Below, piece by piece: positions 23,147 to 32,156 of a stretch of 45,942 bases of DNA. The position numbers and the translations under genes are program-made. Source of the DNA: Oscillospiraceae bacterium (lineage in GTDB: Bacteria; Bacillota; Clostridia; Oscillospirales; CAG-272). The stretch lies in the NCBI GenBank assembly GCA_015065335.1, contig SVQM01000004.1, forward strand, positions 1 to 45,942, given 5' to 3'. Below the pieces are notes generated by a model. The model was not told where the DNA came from. It saw only the letters and a program-made list of their open reading frames with translations, and did no database searches. How positions within the stretch are numbered: the first letter of the stretch is position 1; every line of letters starts with the position of its first letter.

Positions 23147-24372
23147 TATTTTGCAAGGAATCTGTGGAAGGTCTTCTTACCTTTTTTAACGATAAGGCCG
23201 TCACCTTCGAAGAGCTCCTTTGCAACAGTTTCGTCGAATCTTTCAGCCTTCTTGTCCCCGTAGATCACACCGCCCTGCTGGATAAGACGCTTTGCCTCAC
23301 CCTTGGAGGGAGCAAGACCGCCTACGACGAGAAGATCGGCAATGCCTATAACACCATCGGTGAAATTATCATCGGAGAGCTCAGTAGTGGGCATATTTTC
23401 GGACATACCACCACTCTGGAATACTGCTCTTGCGGCAGTCTGAGCCTTATTTGCCTCATCCTCACCGTGAACCATCTTTGTAAGCTCAAATGCGAGGATC
23501 TCCTTTGCGGTGTTGAGCTGGCTTCCTTCCCACTTATCCATCTCATCGATCTGCTCAAGAGGAAGGAATGTGAGCATACGGATGCACTTGAGAACATCAG
23601 TATCTGCAACATTTCTCCAATACTGATAGAAGTCGAAGGGGGAAGTCTTATTGGGATCGAGCCATACTGCGTTTCCTGCAGTCTTACCCATCTTCTTACC
23701 CTGGGAATCTGTGAGGAGAGTGATAGTCATAGCATCTGCATCGCCGCCGAGCTTACGTCTGATAAGCTCAGTACCGCCAAGCATGTTTGACCACTGGTCA
23801 TCACCGCCGAACTGGAGATTGCAGTCGTAATTCTTGTAGAGGTAGTAGAAGTCGTAGGACTGCATGATCATGTAGTTGAACTCAAGGAAGGAGAGTCCCT
23901 TCTCCATTCTCTGCTTGTAACACTCAGCTCTGAGCATATTGTTTACGGAGAAACAAGCACCGACTTCACGAAGCATGTCGACGTAATTAAGCTCAAGGAG
24001 CCAATCGGCATTGTTGATCATCATAGCCTTGCCCTCTCCAAAGTCGATGAACTGCTCCATCTGACGCTTGAAGCAAGCGGCGTTGTGGTCGATGTCTTCT
24101 TTGGTGAGCATTTTTCTCATATCGGTACGACCGGAGGGATCACCGATCATGGTAGTACCACCACCGATAAGTGCGATAGGCTTGTTACCTGCCATCTGAA
24201 GTCTCTTCATGAGGGTGAGTGCCATGAAATGACCTGCTGTAAGACTGTCAGCGGTACAGTCAAATCCGATATAGAATACAGCCTTACCGTTATCGATACG
24301 ATCACGGATAAGCTCTTCATTGGTGGTCTGTGCAATAAGACCTCGTGCCTGTAATTCTTTATAAAGACTCAT
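23146..24372 (-). CDS. tyrS: Tyrosyl-tRNA synthetase
   Basis: 408 residues, class I. DCTADSLTAGHFMAL replaces the HIGH motif as usual in TyrRS, QFGGDDQWSNMLGG binds tyrosine/ATP, KMGKTAG is the KMSKS-like loop, and the C-terminus has an S4 RNA-binding domain (SKGEAKRLIQQGGVIYGD). Unlike many Firmicutes tyrS genes there is no room for a T-box: only 47 nt separate it from recN. Confidence 0.97.
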   Translation of the reverse strand: MSLYKELQARGLIAQTTNEELIRDRIDNGKAVFYIGFDCTADSLTAGHFMALTLMKRLQMAGNKPIALIGGGTTMIGDPSGRTDMRKMLTKEDIDHNAACFKRQMEQFIDFGEGKAMMINNADWLLELNYVDMLREVGACFSVNNMLRAECYKQRMEKGLSFLEFNYMIMQSYDFYYLYKNYDCNLQFGGDDQWSNMLGGTELIRRKLGGDADAMTITLLTDSQGKKMGKTAGNAVWLDPNKTSPFDFYQYWRNVADTDVLKCIRMLTFLPLEQIDEMDKWEGSQLNTAKEILAFELTKMVHGEDEANKAQTAARAVFQSGGMSENMPTTELSDDNFTDGVIGIADLLVVGGLAPSKGEAKRLIQQGGVIYGDKKAERFDETVAKELFEGDGLIVKKGKKTFHRFLAK

Positions 24373-24419
24373 TTTTGTTATCCCGGGGGTGTTCCCCGTC
24401 CTTTCTATATGCTTGTAAA

Positions 24420-26102
24420 TTATTTTTTATTCTGATCGAGCATTTCCGATGCAGCTCGTCTTTGAGCATCAGTGATCTCAATGCCACCGATTATACGTGT
24501 GATCTCGTCGATCCTTCCCTCTCTGTCAAGCTCTGTGACACTGCTTTCCGCACGTCCGTCGATCTCGGTCTTACGGATGAGAAGGTGATTTTCTGCAAGA
24601 GATGCGATCTGTGGTGAATGAGTTACGCAGAGCACCTGTGCGGATTTTGATAATTCTCTGAGCATTCGACCCATTTTTTCAGAAGTTGCTCCCGAAATTC
24701 CCGTGTCGATCTCATCAAAAATATAAGTGTCTGACGGATGCTTTGAAGCGAGTGCACATTTCAGTGAAAGCATTGTTCTTGAAAGCTCACCGCCTGAAGC
24801 GGCGCGTCCCAGCTCAACAGGAGCTTCACCCGGATTTGCGGATATCATAAATGTTACATCATCTCGACCGAGAGGCGCAAATCCGTCAAACTCTCCTGTG
24901 GCAGGAGATATCTTCACAAAGAAACGAACTTTCGGCATATCAAGATCCTTCAGATATGCACATACCTTATCCGATATCTCACGACCTGCATCGGTACGAC
25001 GCCTTGTAAGATCGTCGGATACTTTGATTGCCTTATCAGACAATACCTTAAATTCTCTTTCAAGCTCGTCGATTATAAGATCACCTGACTCGAGCTTATC
25101 AAGCTTATCTGCGGCATTTGCACGGAATGCGAGTATGTCCTCTACAGTAAGACCGTATTTGTTTTTAAGCCTGTCGATCTGACGAAGCCTCGTTTCGGCG
25201 ATATTTATAGTTTTTTCGGGGTCATCCATATCGGACCCGATAATATCCGAGGCAGTTTCCGCCATGTCGATAAGCTCGAATCTGATAGATTCGAGCCTGT
25301 TCGCAATATCATCGGCATTATCGATGATATCCGAAAGCTGACGGAATGCCTGAGAAGCTCTTTCAACAAGGTAAGCGGCAGAACCCTTTTCTCCCTCGGA
25401 GAGGGCACGTTTTATAAGATTGATATGACGTGCTACCTTATCGGCATCACGTGCCTTTTTGAGGATACGCTCAAGCTTTTCGACCTCAGCTTCGCTCGTG
25501 AGCTTTGCGGCGTCGATCTCCTTTAGCTGATACTTTAGGATATCGGACATCATGGATTTTTCCACGATGGATTCCTTGAATTTCTTAAGCTCGGCACGGT
25601 TGTCAAGCATTTTTCTGTAGATCTCAGAATACTCACAAACAAGCTTTTCGTTTTCCGCATAATCGTCAAGCAGATTTATGTGAATGCTTTTATCCGTAAG
25701 AGTACGACTGTCACTTTGACCGGAAATACCAAGCAGAAAATCACATACTTCTCTGAGTGCGGTTATGGGAATACTGCTTCCGTTAAGCTTTGCACTGCTT
25801 CGACCGTCAGCCGAAAATTTTCGGATTATTTCGATCTCTCCGTTTTCGTCTACCACATCGGCAAGCCTTTCGGGAAAATCTTCTCTGTCGGATATATCGA
25901 AAATGGCGGAAACCGTAGCAAAGCTCTCACCGCTTCTGACCATGTCTTTTGATGCTCTTGCACCTGCAATAAGTTCAAGACTGTCGATCAGTATTGATTT
26001 TCCGGCACCTGTTTCACCGGTAAGAACGGTAAAGCCCTCGGTAAACTCTATATTAACGCTTTTAGCTACAGCAACATTCTTTATAGATAATGCTCTGAGC
26101 AT
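24420..26102 (-). CDS. recN: DNA repair ATPase RecN
   Basis: 560 residues, SMC-like. Walker A GETGAGKS (29-36), long coiled coils (about 150-360), signature ASGGELSR and Walker B TYIFDEIDTGISG near the C-terminus. Acts at double-strand breaks in recombinational repair. Follows argR by 12 nt, as in Bacillus. Confidence 0.97.
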   Translation of the reverse strand: MLRALSIKNVAVAKSVNIEFTEGFTVLTGETGAGKSILIDSLELIAGARASKDMVRSGESFATVSAIFDISDREDFPERLADVVDENGEIEIIRKFSADGRSSAKLNGSSIPITALREVCDFLLGISGQSDSRTLTDKSIHINLLDDYAENEKLVCEYSEIYRKMLDNRAELKKFKESIVEKSMMSDILKYQLKEIDAAKLTSEAEVEKLERILKKARDADKVARHINLIKRALSEGEKGSAAYLVERASQAFRQLSDIIDNADDIANRLESIRFELIDMAETASDIIGSDMDDPEKTINIAETRLRQIDRLKNKYGLTVEDILAFRANAADKLDKLESGDLIIDELEREFKVLSDKAIKVSDDLTRRRTDAGREISDKVCAYLKDLDMPKVRFFVKISPATGEFDGFAPLGRDDVTFMISANPGEAPVELGRAASGGELSRTMLSLKCALASKHPSDTYIFDEIDTGISGATSEKMGRMLRELSKSAQVLCVTHSPQIASLAENHLLIRKTEIDGRAESSVTELDREGRIDEITRIIGGIEITDAQRRAASEMLDQNKK

Positions 26103-26114
26103 ATTATCGCCTCC

Positions 26115-26567
26115 TCACAGTCCAACGGATTTTGCGATCTTTTCGGAGAAGGATTTTGCAAGCTCATCATCTTTGGTAATGACGATGATGGTGTCATCAC
26201 CTGCTACACAGCCGAGGACTTCGTCGTACTTACCTGAATCGATTCCCGCAGCAACAGCATTTGCAAGTCCCGGATAAGTTTTAAGGACAACGGTGTTGCA
26301 GGCAAAATTAACACTTCGTACCGAACGTGTTATAGTATCTCCGTACACGGCATGATGATCGAGAGAATCGTCCTTTGGCATAGAATAGGTATATTTACCA
26401 TCGCTGCTAAGAGATTTTGTGATATTAAGCTCTCTTATATCTCTTGAGATCGTGGCTTGAGTAACGATATAACCACTTTGATTAAGATGTGTGATCAGAT
26501 CATCCTGTGTTTCGATGTTATAGGTACGGATGATCTTGATTATTTCTTTTTGTCTGTCGGATTTCAT
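26115..26567 (-). CDS. argR: Arginine repressor ArgR/AhrC
   Basis: 150 residues. N-terminal winged HTH (SGYIVTQATISRDIRELNITK, about 31-51) and C-terminal arginine-binding trimerisation domain (VVLKTYPGLANAVAAGID ... CVAGDDTIIVI, the GDDT loop binds arginine). Controls arginine metabolism; no ARG box or arg genes seen in the window. Position between nadK and recN is conserved in Firmicutes and not arginine-related. Confidence 0.96.
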   Translation of the reverse strand: MKSDRQKEIIKIIRTYNIETQDDLITHLNQSGYIVTQATISRDIRELNITKSLSSDGKYTYSMPKDDSLDHHAVYGDTITRSVRSVNFACNTVVLKTYPGLANAVAAGIDSGKYDEVLGCVAGDDTIIVITKDDELAKSFSEKIAKSVGL

Positions 26568-26580
26568 GTTTTTGATCCCC

Positions 26581-27432
26581 TTATGACATTTTTTCGTGAA
26601 GTATTTCGAGGAAACTACGGTTACGCAGTCTCACGAGCTTTGCAGATATATCGGATTTTTTAATTTGAATCCTGTCATCAGGCAGGATCTGAAAAATATC
26701 TGCACCGTCAACGGTGAGGTATATATTATTCTCACGGCAAGATACGGAGCATATTTCAATATTGGTTCGGCTTCCGTATATTACAGGGCGTTGATTAAGT
26801 GTAAACGGACATATTGGTGTAGTAATGATACATTCGAGTGACGGATCGGCAATAGGACCGCCTGCAGACAGAGAGTAAGCGGTAGAGCCGGTAGGAGTTG
26901 CGATTATAATACCGTCAGCTCTTGCAGATTGCACCTGAACACCATCGCTGTACAGATCATATTTGAAAAGTCGGGAAACGGGACCATTTGCAAGAACGAT
27001 CTCATTAAGTGCGGGAAGATCGGGGGTGATTATACTGTCTCCTCTATGTATGAGGACATCAAGCATCATTCTTTCGTCGATCCTGAAATCCTCGCAAATC
27101 ACCTTTTCGATAACATCGTGCTCATCGGGTGAGAGCTCTGCGAGATAACCGAGCGTTCCGGTGTTGACACCGAGAACAGGGGTATTATATGGGGAAAATT
27201 CTCTCGCCGCTTTTATAATGGTACCGTCGCCGCCGAATGCTATAACAAGCTCAGCAGTGCTGTATTCTTCCCTGTCTGTAACATACTCGGCGATATCGTC
27301 AAATAAATTATCATCATCCTTTGAGGTTATGATACGACAGCCGAGCATTTTGACAGCTTTGAGAAAATTACGGATCTTTTCAATATCTTCGTTTTTCGGA
27401 GGTCTGTATCTTACAGATATAATATTTATCAT
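26581..27432 (-). CDS. nadK: NAD kinase
   Basis: 283 residues; phosphorylates NAD to NADP. GGDGT motif (AFGGDGTIIKAA) is near residue 66 and the second NE/TGSTAYSLSAGGP block follows. I use the ATG at 27432, which overlaps the tlyA stop by 4 nt (ATGA) and has GAGGT 6 nt upstream; an ATG at 27438 adds two residues and is less well placed. Between tlyA and argR, typical for Clostridia. Confidence 0.96.
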   Translation of the reverse strand: MINIISVRYRPPKNEDIEKIRNFLKAVKMLGCRIITSKDDDNLFDDIAEYVTDREEYSTAELVIAFGGDGTIIKAAREFSPYNTPVLGVNTGTLGYLAELSPDEHDVIEKVICEDFRIDERMMLDVLIHRGDSIITPDLPALNEIVLANGPVSRLFKYDLYSDGVQVQSARADGIIIATPTGSTAYSLSAGGPIADPSLECIITTPICPFTLNQRPVIYGSRTNIEICSVSCRENNIYLTVDGADIFQILPDDRIQIKKSDISAKLVRLRNRSFLEILHEKMS

Positions 27433-28208
27433 GAGCATACCTCACAAACAGTTTTTTCAAAATCTGAAGCGGACATTCCCTCTCCGGATTTTTTTAGATA
27501 TATAAGGAATTCTGTATTACCGTCACCACCGGTAACAGGGGATCTTGTCAGACCTGCCACTGAGAATCCGCATTCAATGGCGACAGCAGCTACTTTGTTA
27601 ATTGCAAAAATGTAGTGCTTCTTATCCTTGACGATGCCTTTTTTGTTGAGTGCAGAGATCCCGCATTCAAATTGCGGCTTTATAAGACCTATATAGATAC
27701 CGTCATCCTTAAGGATCGAATATGCCGGTGTGAGGATAAGAGTCTGAGAAATAAAAGAAACATCGGTTACAGCAATATCGGCAAGAAATCCCGCAGTATC
27801 AGGAGTAAGATCACGAGCGTTGAAGCCTTCGAGAGATTTGACACGGTTATCGGCTCTGAGCGACTCATCAAGCTGATCGTGACCTGAATCAACGGCAAGA
27901 ACGAAATCGGCACCGTGCTTCAGGAGACAGTCTGTAAATCCTCCGGTAGAAGCACCGATGTCAACAGCACACATACCATCAGCACTGATCCCGAAATGCT
28001 TCAATGCATGATCGAGCTTCACTCCACCCCTGCCAACGAACTCATGTGTTCGTCCGAGAAGCAGTACGGTGTCATTATCGGATACCGCAAGAGATGGTTT
28101 TACAGAAGTACTTCCGTTTACGGAAACGAGTCCTGCTTTGATATATTCAACCGCCTGACTGCGGCTTTTAGTCATTTCTGTTTCAGTTAAATAAACGTCA
28201 AGGCGCAT
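27429..28208 (-). CDS. tlyA: TlyA-family rRNA methyltransferase
   Basis: 259 residues. N-terminal S4 RNA-binding domain (MRLDVYLTETEMTKSRSQAVEYIKAG) and Rossmann methyltransferase with AVDIGASTGGFTDCLL and AVDSGHDQL. TlyA methylates 16S/23S rRNA 2'-hydroxyls in some bacteria; older annotations call it hemolysin. Start codon overlaps the ispA-type stop by 1 nt. Confidence 0.94.
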   Translation of the reverse strand: MRLDVYLTETEMTKSRSQAVEYIKAGLVSVNGSTSVKPSLAVSDNDTVLLLGRTHEFVGRGGVKLDHALKHFGISADGMCAVDIGASTGGFTDCLLKHGADFVLAVDSGHDQLDESLRADNRVKSLEGFNARDLTPDTAGFLADIAVTDVSFISQTLILTPAYSILKDDGIYIGLIKPQFECGISALNKKGIVKDKKHYIFAINKVAAVAIECGFSVAGLTRSPVTGGDGNTEFLIYLKKSGEGMSASDFEKTVCEVCS

Positions 28209-29095
28209 CAGTTGTTCCTTTTACAAAGATGAAGAGCGAGTGCAGTAAGAGATTCACTGCCGGGAATATCGCTTATGGCGTCAATAGCCTTATCGGTGAG
28301 AACCTCGTACTCATGGATTGCTTCATCAACACTCATGTAAGCGAGAGATGTATGCTTGTCATTTTTTGAGTCACTGCCAACGGGCTTTCCTATAACAGCC
28401 TCATCACCGCATACATCAAGAACATCATCCTGTATCTGAAAAGCGAGACCGAGCATAAGTCCGTAGGTCTTCAGCTTTTCAATGATCTTCTGATCGGGTA
28501 CAGGAGAAGCCGCAAAGTATCCTGCAAAAAGTGAAGCACAGATAAGAGCACCTGTTTTGAGGTTGTACATACGGCACAGCTCGTCATACGAGCCTGCATT
28601 TCCTCCAAGATCGATCTCCTGTCCGCCCGCCATGCCGAGAACACCTGAAAGACGTCCGTATTCGGCGGCTGTAAGTGCAGCAGAACGGGGATCTGCATTT
28701 TTGTTCCCTGCCGTTACCTCAAAAGCGAGAGACAGTAGCGCATCACCTGCAAGAAGCGCCGTAGCTTCACCGAAAGCTTTATGGCAGGATGGTTTTCCCC
28801 GACGCATATCGTCATTGTCCATTGCAGGGAGATCATCGTGAACGAGAGAGTATGCGTGTATCATCTCGATACCTGCGGCAAAAGGTACACACATTTCAGG
28901 TGTTGCACCGAATATTCTTCCTGTTTCCATAACGAGAAAAGCACGGATACGCTTTCCTCCTCCGAGAACTGCATATCTCATGGCATCGGCAAGATCTCCG
29001 TCTCCGATAGCTTCACATGAAAGAATGTCTGAGAGAAAGCTCTCGATATATTCGGAATTGTTTTTAAGAGCAGAAACTATATCAAAGCTTTTCAT
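28208..29095 (-). CDS. ispA: Polyprenyl synthetase (farnesyl/geranyl diphosphate synthase)
   Basis: 295 residues. First Asp-rich motif HDDLPAMDNDDMRRG (86-100), second FQIQDDVLDVCGD, and LGGGKRIR. Condenses isopentenyl diphosphate with allylic diphosphate; the two residues before the first motif (LVHDD) fit farnesyl-type synthases. Overlaps xseB by 4 nt and tlyA by 1 nt. dxs, often found between ispA and tlyA, is not there. Confidence 0.95.
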   Translation of the reverse strand: MKSFDIVSALKNNSEYIESFLSDILSCEAIGDGDLADAMRYAVLGGGKRIRAFLVMETGRIFGATPEMCVPFAAGIEMIHAYSLVHDDLPAMDNDDMRRGKPSCHKAFGEATALLAGDALLSLAFEVTAGNKNADPRSAALTAAEYGRLSGVLGMAGGQEIDLGGNAGSYDELCRMYNLKTGALICASLFAGYFAASPVPDQKIIEKLKTYGLMLGLAFQIQDDVLDVCGDEAVIGKPVGSDSKNDKHTSLAYMSVDEAIHEYEVLTDKAIDAISDIPGSESLTALALHLCKRNN

Positions 29096-29337
29096 ATTCC
29101 CTGTACCCCCGATTCAGGAACTGCACCATCTGAGATCTCCTCACCACCTGAGGTAAGGAAACGGACCTTCTGCTCTGCATTATCAAGCTTACTGTTACAA
29201 AGCTTAACGAGAGCAACCCCTTCTTCAAAAACCTCAAGGGATTTATCAAGAGGAGCATTGCCGCTTTCAAGGTATTTTACGATCTCTTCAAGTCTAGCCA
29301 TTGCCTCTTCGAAGGTTACGTCATTTATGTTATTCAT
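29092..29337 (-). CDS. xseB: Exodeoxyribonuclease VII small subunit
   Basis: 81 residues, normal length. FEEAMARLEEIVKYLESGNAPLDKSLEVFEEG is the XseB signature. Forms a complex with XseA that degrades single-stranded DNA. Overlaps both neighbours by 4 nt. Confidence 0.95.
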   Translation of the reverse strand: MNNINDVTFEEAMARLEEIVKYLESGNAPLDKSLEVFEEGVALVKLCNSKLDNAEQKVRFLTSGGEEISDGAVPESGVQGI

Positions 29338-30566
29338 GATTTCATGTCTCCTTCATTTGGATATATCTCTCTGACCTCGGCACCGATCATACCGTCTGAG
29401 AGCCTCATCGTGATCCGATCCCCGATCCGTGCATTTTTGGTACTCTTAAGGATCTCACCGTCGGTGTCATAAACAGCGCCATAACCTCTTGCAAGCACTG
29501 CCATGGGGTCAAGAGCACTGAGCTTTCCTGCGTTGACGGCAAGGGTTGACCTTTTCTCTTTGCATTTGATCTCAGTTGCGGAGATAAGTTTATCGGAGAG
29601 GGACATAAGTCCCATCCTTCTGTCGTCTATTTGATTTTTGGGATCGGAGAGTGCACGGGATTTTGAGAATCTTTCAACCATTGCACGTCCTGCTATGATC
29701 CTTTGAGAAAGAAGTGCTGATTCCCGTTTGATTATATTTGTGATCTTTCGTTTTAGCTCTTCCGTATCGGGTACAGCTATCTCTGCAGCAGCAGATGGAG
29801 TGGGGGCACGCTTGTCAGCCACAAAATCGCATATTGTAAAATCGGTCTCGTGACCTACAGCGGAGATCACCGGAATCGTTGATACGGCAATTGTTCGTGC
29901 AAGCAATTCACTGTTGAATGCCCACAGATCTTCGATGGAACCACCGCCTCGTCCGATTATTATTACATCTGCAGAGGAAGTATTGTTGAAATATTCAAGC
30001 CCCTTTATAAGAGAAGCCACAGCACCCTCTCCCTGAACAAGAGCAGGATATACAGTTACTTCGGCAAAAGGAAATCTTCTTCCTGTGACGTTTATAATGT
30101 CACGTACAGCGGCACCTGTGGCGGAGGTGATAACACCGACTCTTGAAGGGATCTTCGGTATCGGTTTCTTTCTGTCATCTGCAAACAGTCCTTCAGCCTC
30201 CAGCTTGCGTTTAAGCTGTTCATATGCGATATACAGAGAGCCAACACCGTCAGGCTCCATTTCGGTAACATATATTTGGTATTGTCCGTCACGTACAAAA
30301 GCTGAGATACGACCTCGAAGTATCACAAGCATACCGTTTTCCGGTATAAATTGAAGCTTTGATGCAGCGGAACGGAACATTACGGCTTTTATAACAGAGG
30401 TGTCATCTTTAAGGGAGAAATAATAGTGCCCTGTGCTGTAGTGGTTTTTGAAGTTGGATATTTCGCCTTTAATATATATATCACAGAGGTGAGTATCACC
30501 CTCAAGCAGTTTTTTGACATATTCATTCAGTGCAGTAACACTGATAGCGGTAGAAGCGTCGTGCAT
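29334..30566 (-). CDS. xseA: Exodeoxyribonuclease VII large subunit
   Basis: 410 residues. N-terminal OB fold (ISVTALNEYVKKLLEGD ... IYIKGEISNFKNH), catalytic domain with GVITSATGAAVRDI and IIGRGGGSIEDLWAFN, AVGHETDFTICDFVADKRAPTPSAAA, then a coiled-coil to the end. Slightly shorter than the E. coli enzyme. Starts 18 nt after the Kae1-like gene. Confidence 0.96.
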   Translation of the reverse strand: MHDASTAISVTALNEYVKKLLEGDTHLCDIYIKGEISNFKNHYSTGHYYFSLKDDTSVIKAVMFRSAASKLQFIPENGMLVILRGRISAFVRDGQYQIYVTEMEPDGVGSLYIAYEQLKRKLEAEGLFADDRKKPIPKIPSRVGVITSATGAAVRDIINVTGRRFPFAEVTVYPALVQGEGAVASLIKGLEYFNNTSSADVIIIGRGGGSIEDLWAFNSELLARTIAVSTIPVISAVGHETDFTICDFVADKRAPTPSAAAEIAVPDTEELKRKITNIIKRESALLSQRIIAGRAMVERFSKSRALSDPKNQIDDRRMGLMSLSDKLISATEIKCKEKRSTLAVNAGKLSALDPMAVLARGYGAVYDTDGEILKSTKNARIGDRITMRLSDGMIGAEVREIYPNEGDMKS

Positions 30567-30584
30567 ATTCTCCCTCCCTTCGGA

Positions 30585-31541
30585 TCATTTTTCTGATATG
30601 TGTTTCATACGTGTAAGAAGTGCTGTACCGCAGGCATTATCGGAAGCATACTGCGGCTCGGCAAAATATCGATCGGTTCCCGATAATTCGGCACGGAGCA
30701 TTTTGCAGCTTATTACACCGCCGGCAAAAACGACGGGGATATCACCGTATTTCTCATAAATTCCGGAAAGCATCTCAGAGAGTGTGTCACGAATAGAGGT
30801 GAGCACGAAAGATGCCACGGCTTCCTTTGAAGCGGTCTCCAGATACAGCTTTTCGGCTTTATTTTCAAGTCCGGACAGATTACATGAAAGTCCGTGTACT
30901 GAGCAAAGGGGACGAATAGCTTTACCGTTATACTTTTCGGCAAGCATCTCCATCTCTTTTCCTGCGGGAAAGGAGAGTCCCATCATAACACCGGCTCTGT
31001 CTATAGCCTGTCCTGCATTTATATCAAGGCTCCCGCCAACAGTAACGGGATAAATTATTCTTTCATTGTCCGGTGAGACTTCGATGATATCAGTAGTGCC
31101 GCCCGATACATGGAAAGCGGCAAATTTTTCGCCTGCAAGCATGGTCACACCGGCTGAATATAACGCCGCCATGATATGCCCTGCCTGATGAGAAAACCGA
31201 TAAAGAGGCACAGACATGGCTGAGGCGATCATCTGGGCCTCTGCAAGCCCTGACATGAAGCACGGCATATACGAGCCTTTTTGATATGTTGGGGATGCGG
31301 AAACTCCGACAGCACATATCTCACCGTCAAGCTCACATAGACGATCCTTTAGAGCCTCAGCCGCATCAGAAGCGTTTTTTATATGCTGGAAAACGGCATC
31401 ACTCTGTCTCAGACCACGCTCTCCCGCTTTAACTTCAAGTAATTTTTTGTAATTAAGTACGATCTCACCATACTCATCAGCCAAAGCTACGGAGGTCGTG
31501 TAATTGCTCGTGTCTATACCGAGAAAAAGCTTATTCTTCAT
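30585..31541 (-). CDS. Kae1/TsaD-like ASKHA ATPase paralogue (peptidase M22-like)
   Basis: 318 residues. It has GIDTSNYTTSVAL at the N-terminus, metal ligands His118 and His122 in SHQAGHI (TsaD has HxxxH), SGGTTDI (146-152), INAGQAIDRAG and a C-terminal SDNACGTALL with Asp301. Iron/ATP ligands of the family are kept, but it is distinct from canonical TsaD (no HMEGH and no C-terminal extension), so it is probably a paralogue of unknown function rather than the tRNA t6A enzyme. It overlaps nusB by 11 nt and precedes xseA, the place where folD sits in Bacillus. Confidence 0.85.
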   Translation of the reverse strand: MKNKLFLGIDTSNYTTSVALADEYGEIVLNYKKLLEVKAGERGLRQSDAVFQHIKNASDAAEALKDRLCELDGEICAVGVSASPTYQKGSYMPCFMSGLAEAQMIASAMSVPLYRFSHQAGHIMAALYSAGVTMLAGEKFAAFHVSGGTTDIIEVSPDNERIIYPVTVGGSLDINAGQAIDRAGVMMGLSFPAGKEMEMLAEKYNGKAIRPLCSVHGLSCNLSGLENKAEKLYLETASKEAVASFVLTSIRDTLSEMLSGIYEKYGDIPVVFAGGVISCKMLRAELSGTDRYFAEPQYASDNACGTALLTRMKHISEK

Positions 31542-32007
31542 CAGCAGTTACATCGATGTTTGTATCGGAAATGTTCTCGGTATCAGAATCCGCAGTAAGG
31601 TTCTCTTTTATAGTAGCTGTATCCTTTGCGATACTGTTGAGTATACCGTTTACGAAAGGTACAGCGGCAGGATCATCATATTTTTTCGCGATCTCTACAG
31701 CTTCATTTATCGCAATGCCGCAAGAGGTGCTTTTGCAGATCATATCATATGTGGCAACGAGCAGAACAGCTCTGGTGACCGGAGCGATTCTGGATACCTT
31801 CCATCCATCGGAATATTTTTCGATGATATCAGAAAGAACTCCTCTCTTTGATACAATATCGGAAAGTCCCTTTTTGATATAGCGATAATTCTCAAATTCA
31901 CGCTCAGTACGGGCATCCTCATATATTTCCAAAGCATCCTTTTCTCTGTTGAACTCGTATTCGTAAACGAGTGTGAAAAGTATTTCTCTTGCTTCTTTTT
32001 TGTTCAT
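31531..32007 (-). CDS. nusB: Transcription antitermination factor NusB
   Basis: 158 residues. All-helical NusB fold with REILFTLVYEYEFN at the start and the RIAPVTRAVLLVATYDM and INEAVEIAKKYDDPAAVPFVNGILN blocks. Binds boxA RNA in ribosomal antitermination with NusE. An acidic 20-residue tail (ADSDTENISDTNIDVTADEE) extends beyond the usual end and overlaps the next gene. First gene of the operon to recN/tyrS, behind AGAGGAG. Confidence 0.95.
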   Translation of the reverse strand: MNKKEAREILFTLVYEYEFNREKDALEIYEDARTEREFENYRYIKKGLSDIVSKRGVLSDIIEKYSDGWKVSRIAPVTRAVLLVATYDMICKSTSCGIAINEAVEIAKKYDDPAAVPFVNGILNSIAKDTATIKENLTADSDTENISDTNIDVTADEE

Positions 32008-32056
32008 AATACTCCTCTTTCCATGTGTTGGATCACTTCATAGTTATACATTGTAT

Positions 32057-32085
32057 ATTATACATCTTTTATGCATAAAAGTCAA
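32057..32085 (-). promoter_or_regulatory. Sigma-A promoter of the nusB operon with embedded palindrome
   Basis: TTGACT (32085-32080), 17-bp spacer, TATAAT (32062-32057). The 16-bp palindrome CTTTTATGCATAAAAG (32066-32081) fills the spacer and overlaps the -35 by two bases, an ideal position for a repressor. A second 16-bp palindrome, TTTCTTTATAAAGAAA, is at 32109-32124. Confidence 0.85.
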
Positions 32086-32121
32086 TGAATTATCGGTAAT
32101 ATAAGGGATTTCTTTATAAAG

Positions 32122-32150
32122 AAAAACCGCCTGAAAAGATTCAGACGGTT
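32122..32150 (-). terminator. Intrinsic terminator of divIC
   Basis: 11-bp stem AACCGTCTGAA/TTCAGGCGGTT (one U-G wobble) with a 4-nt loop, followed by TTT on the minus strand, 7 nt after the divIC stop. It insulates the nusB promoter. Confidence 0.85.
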
Positions 32151-32156
32151 AAAATG

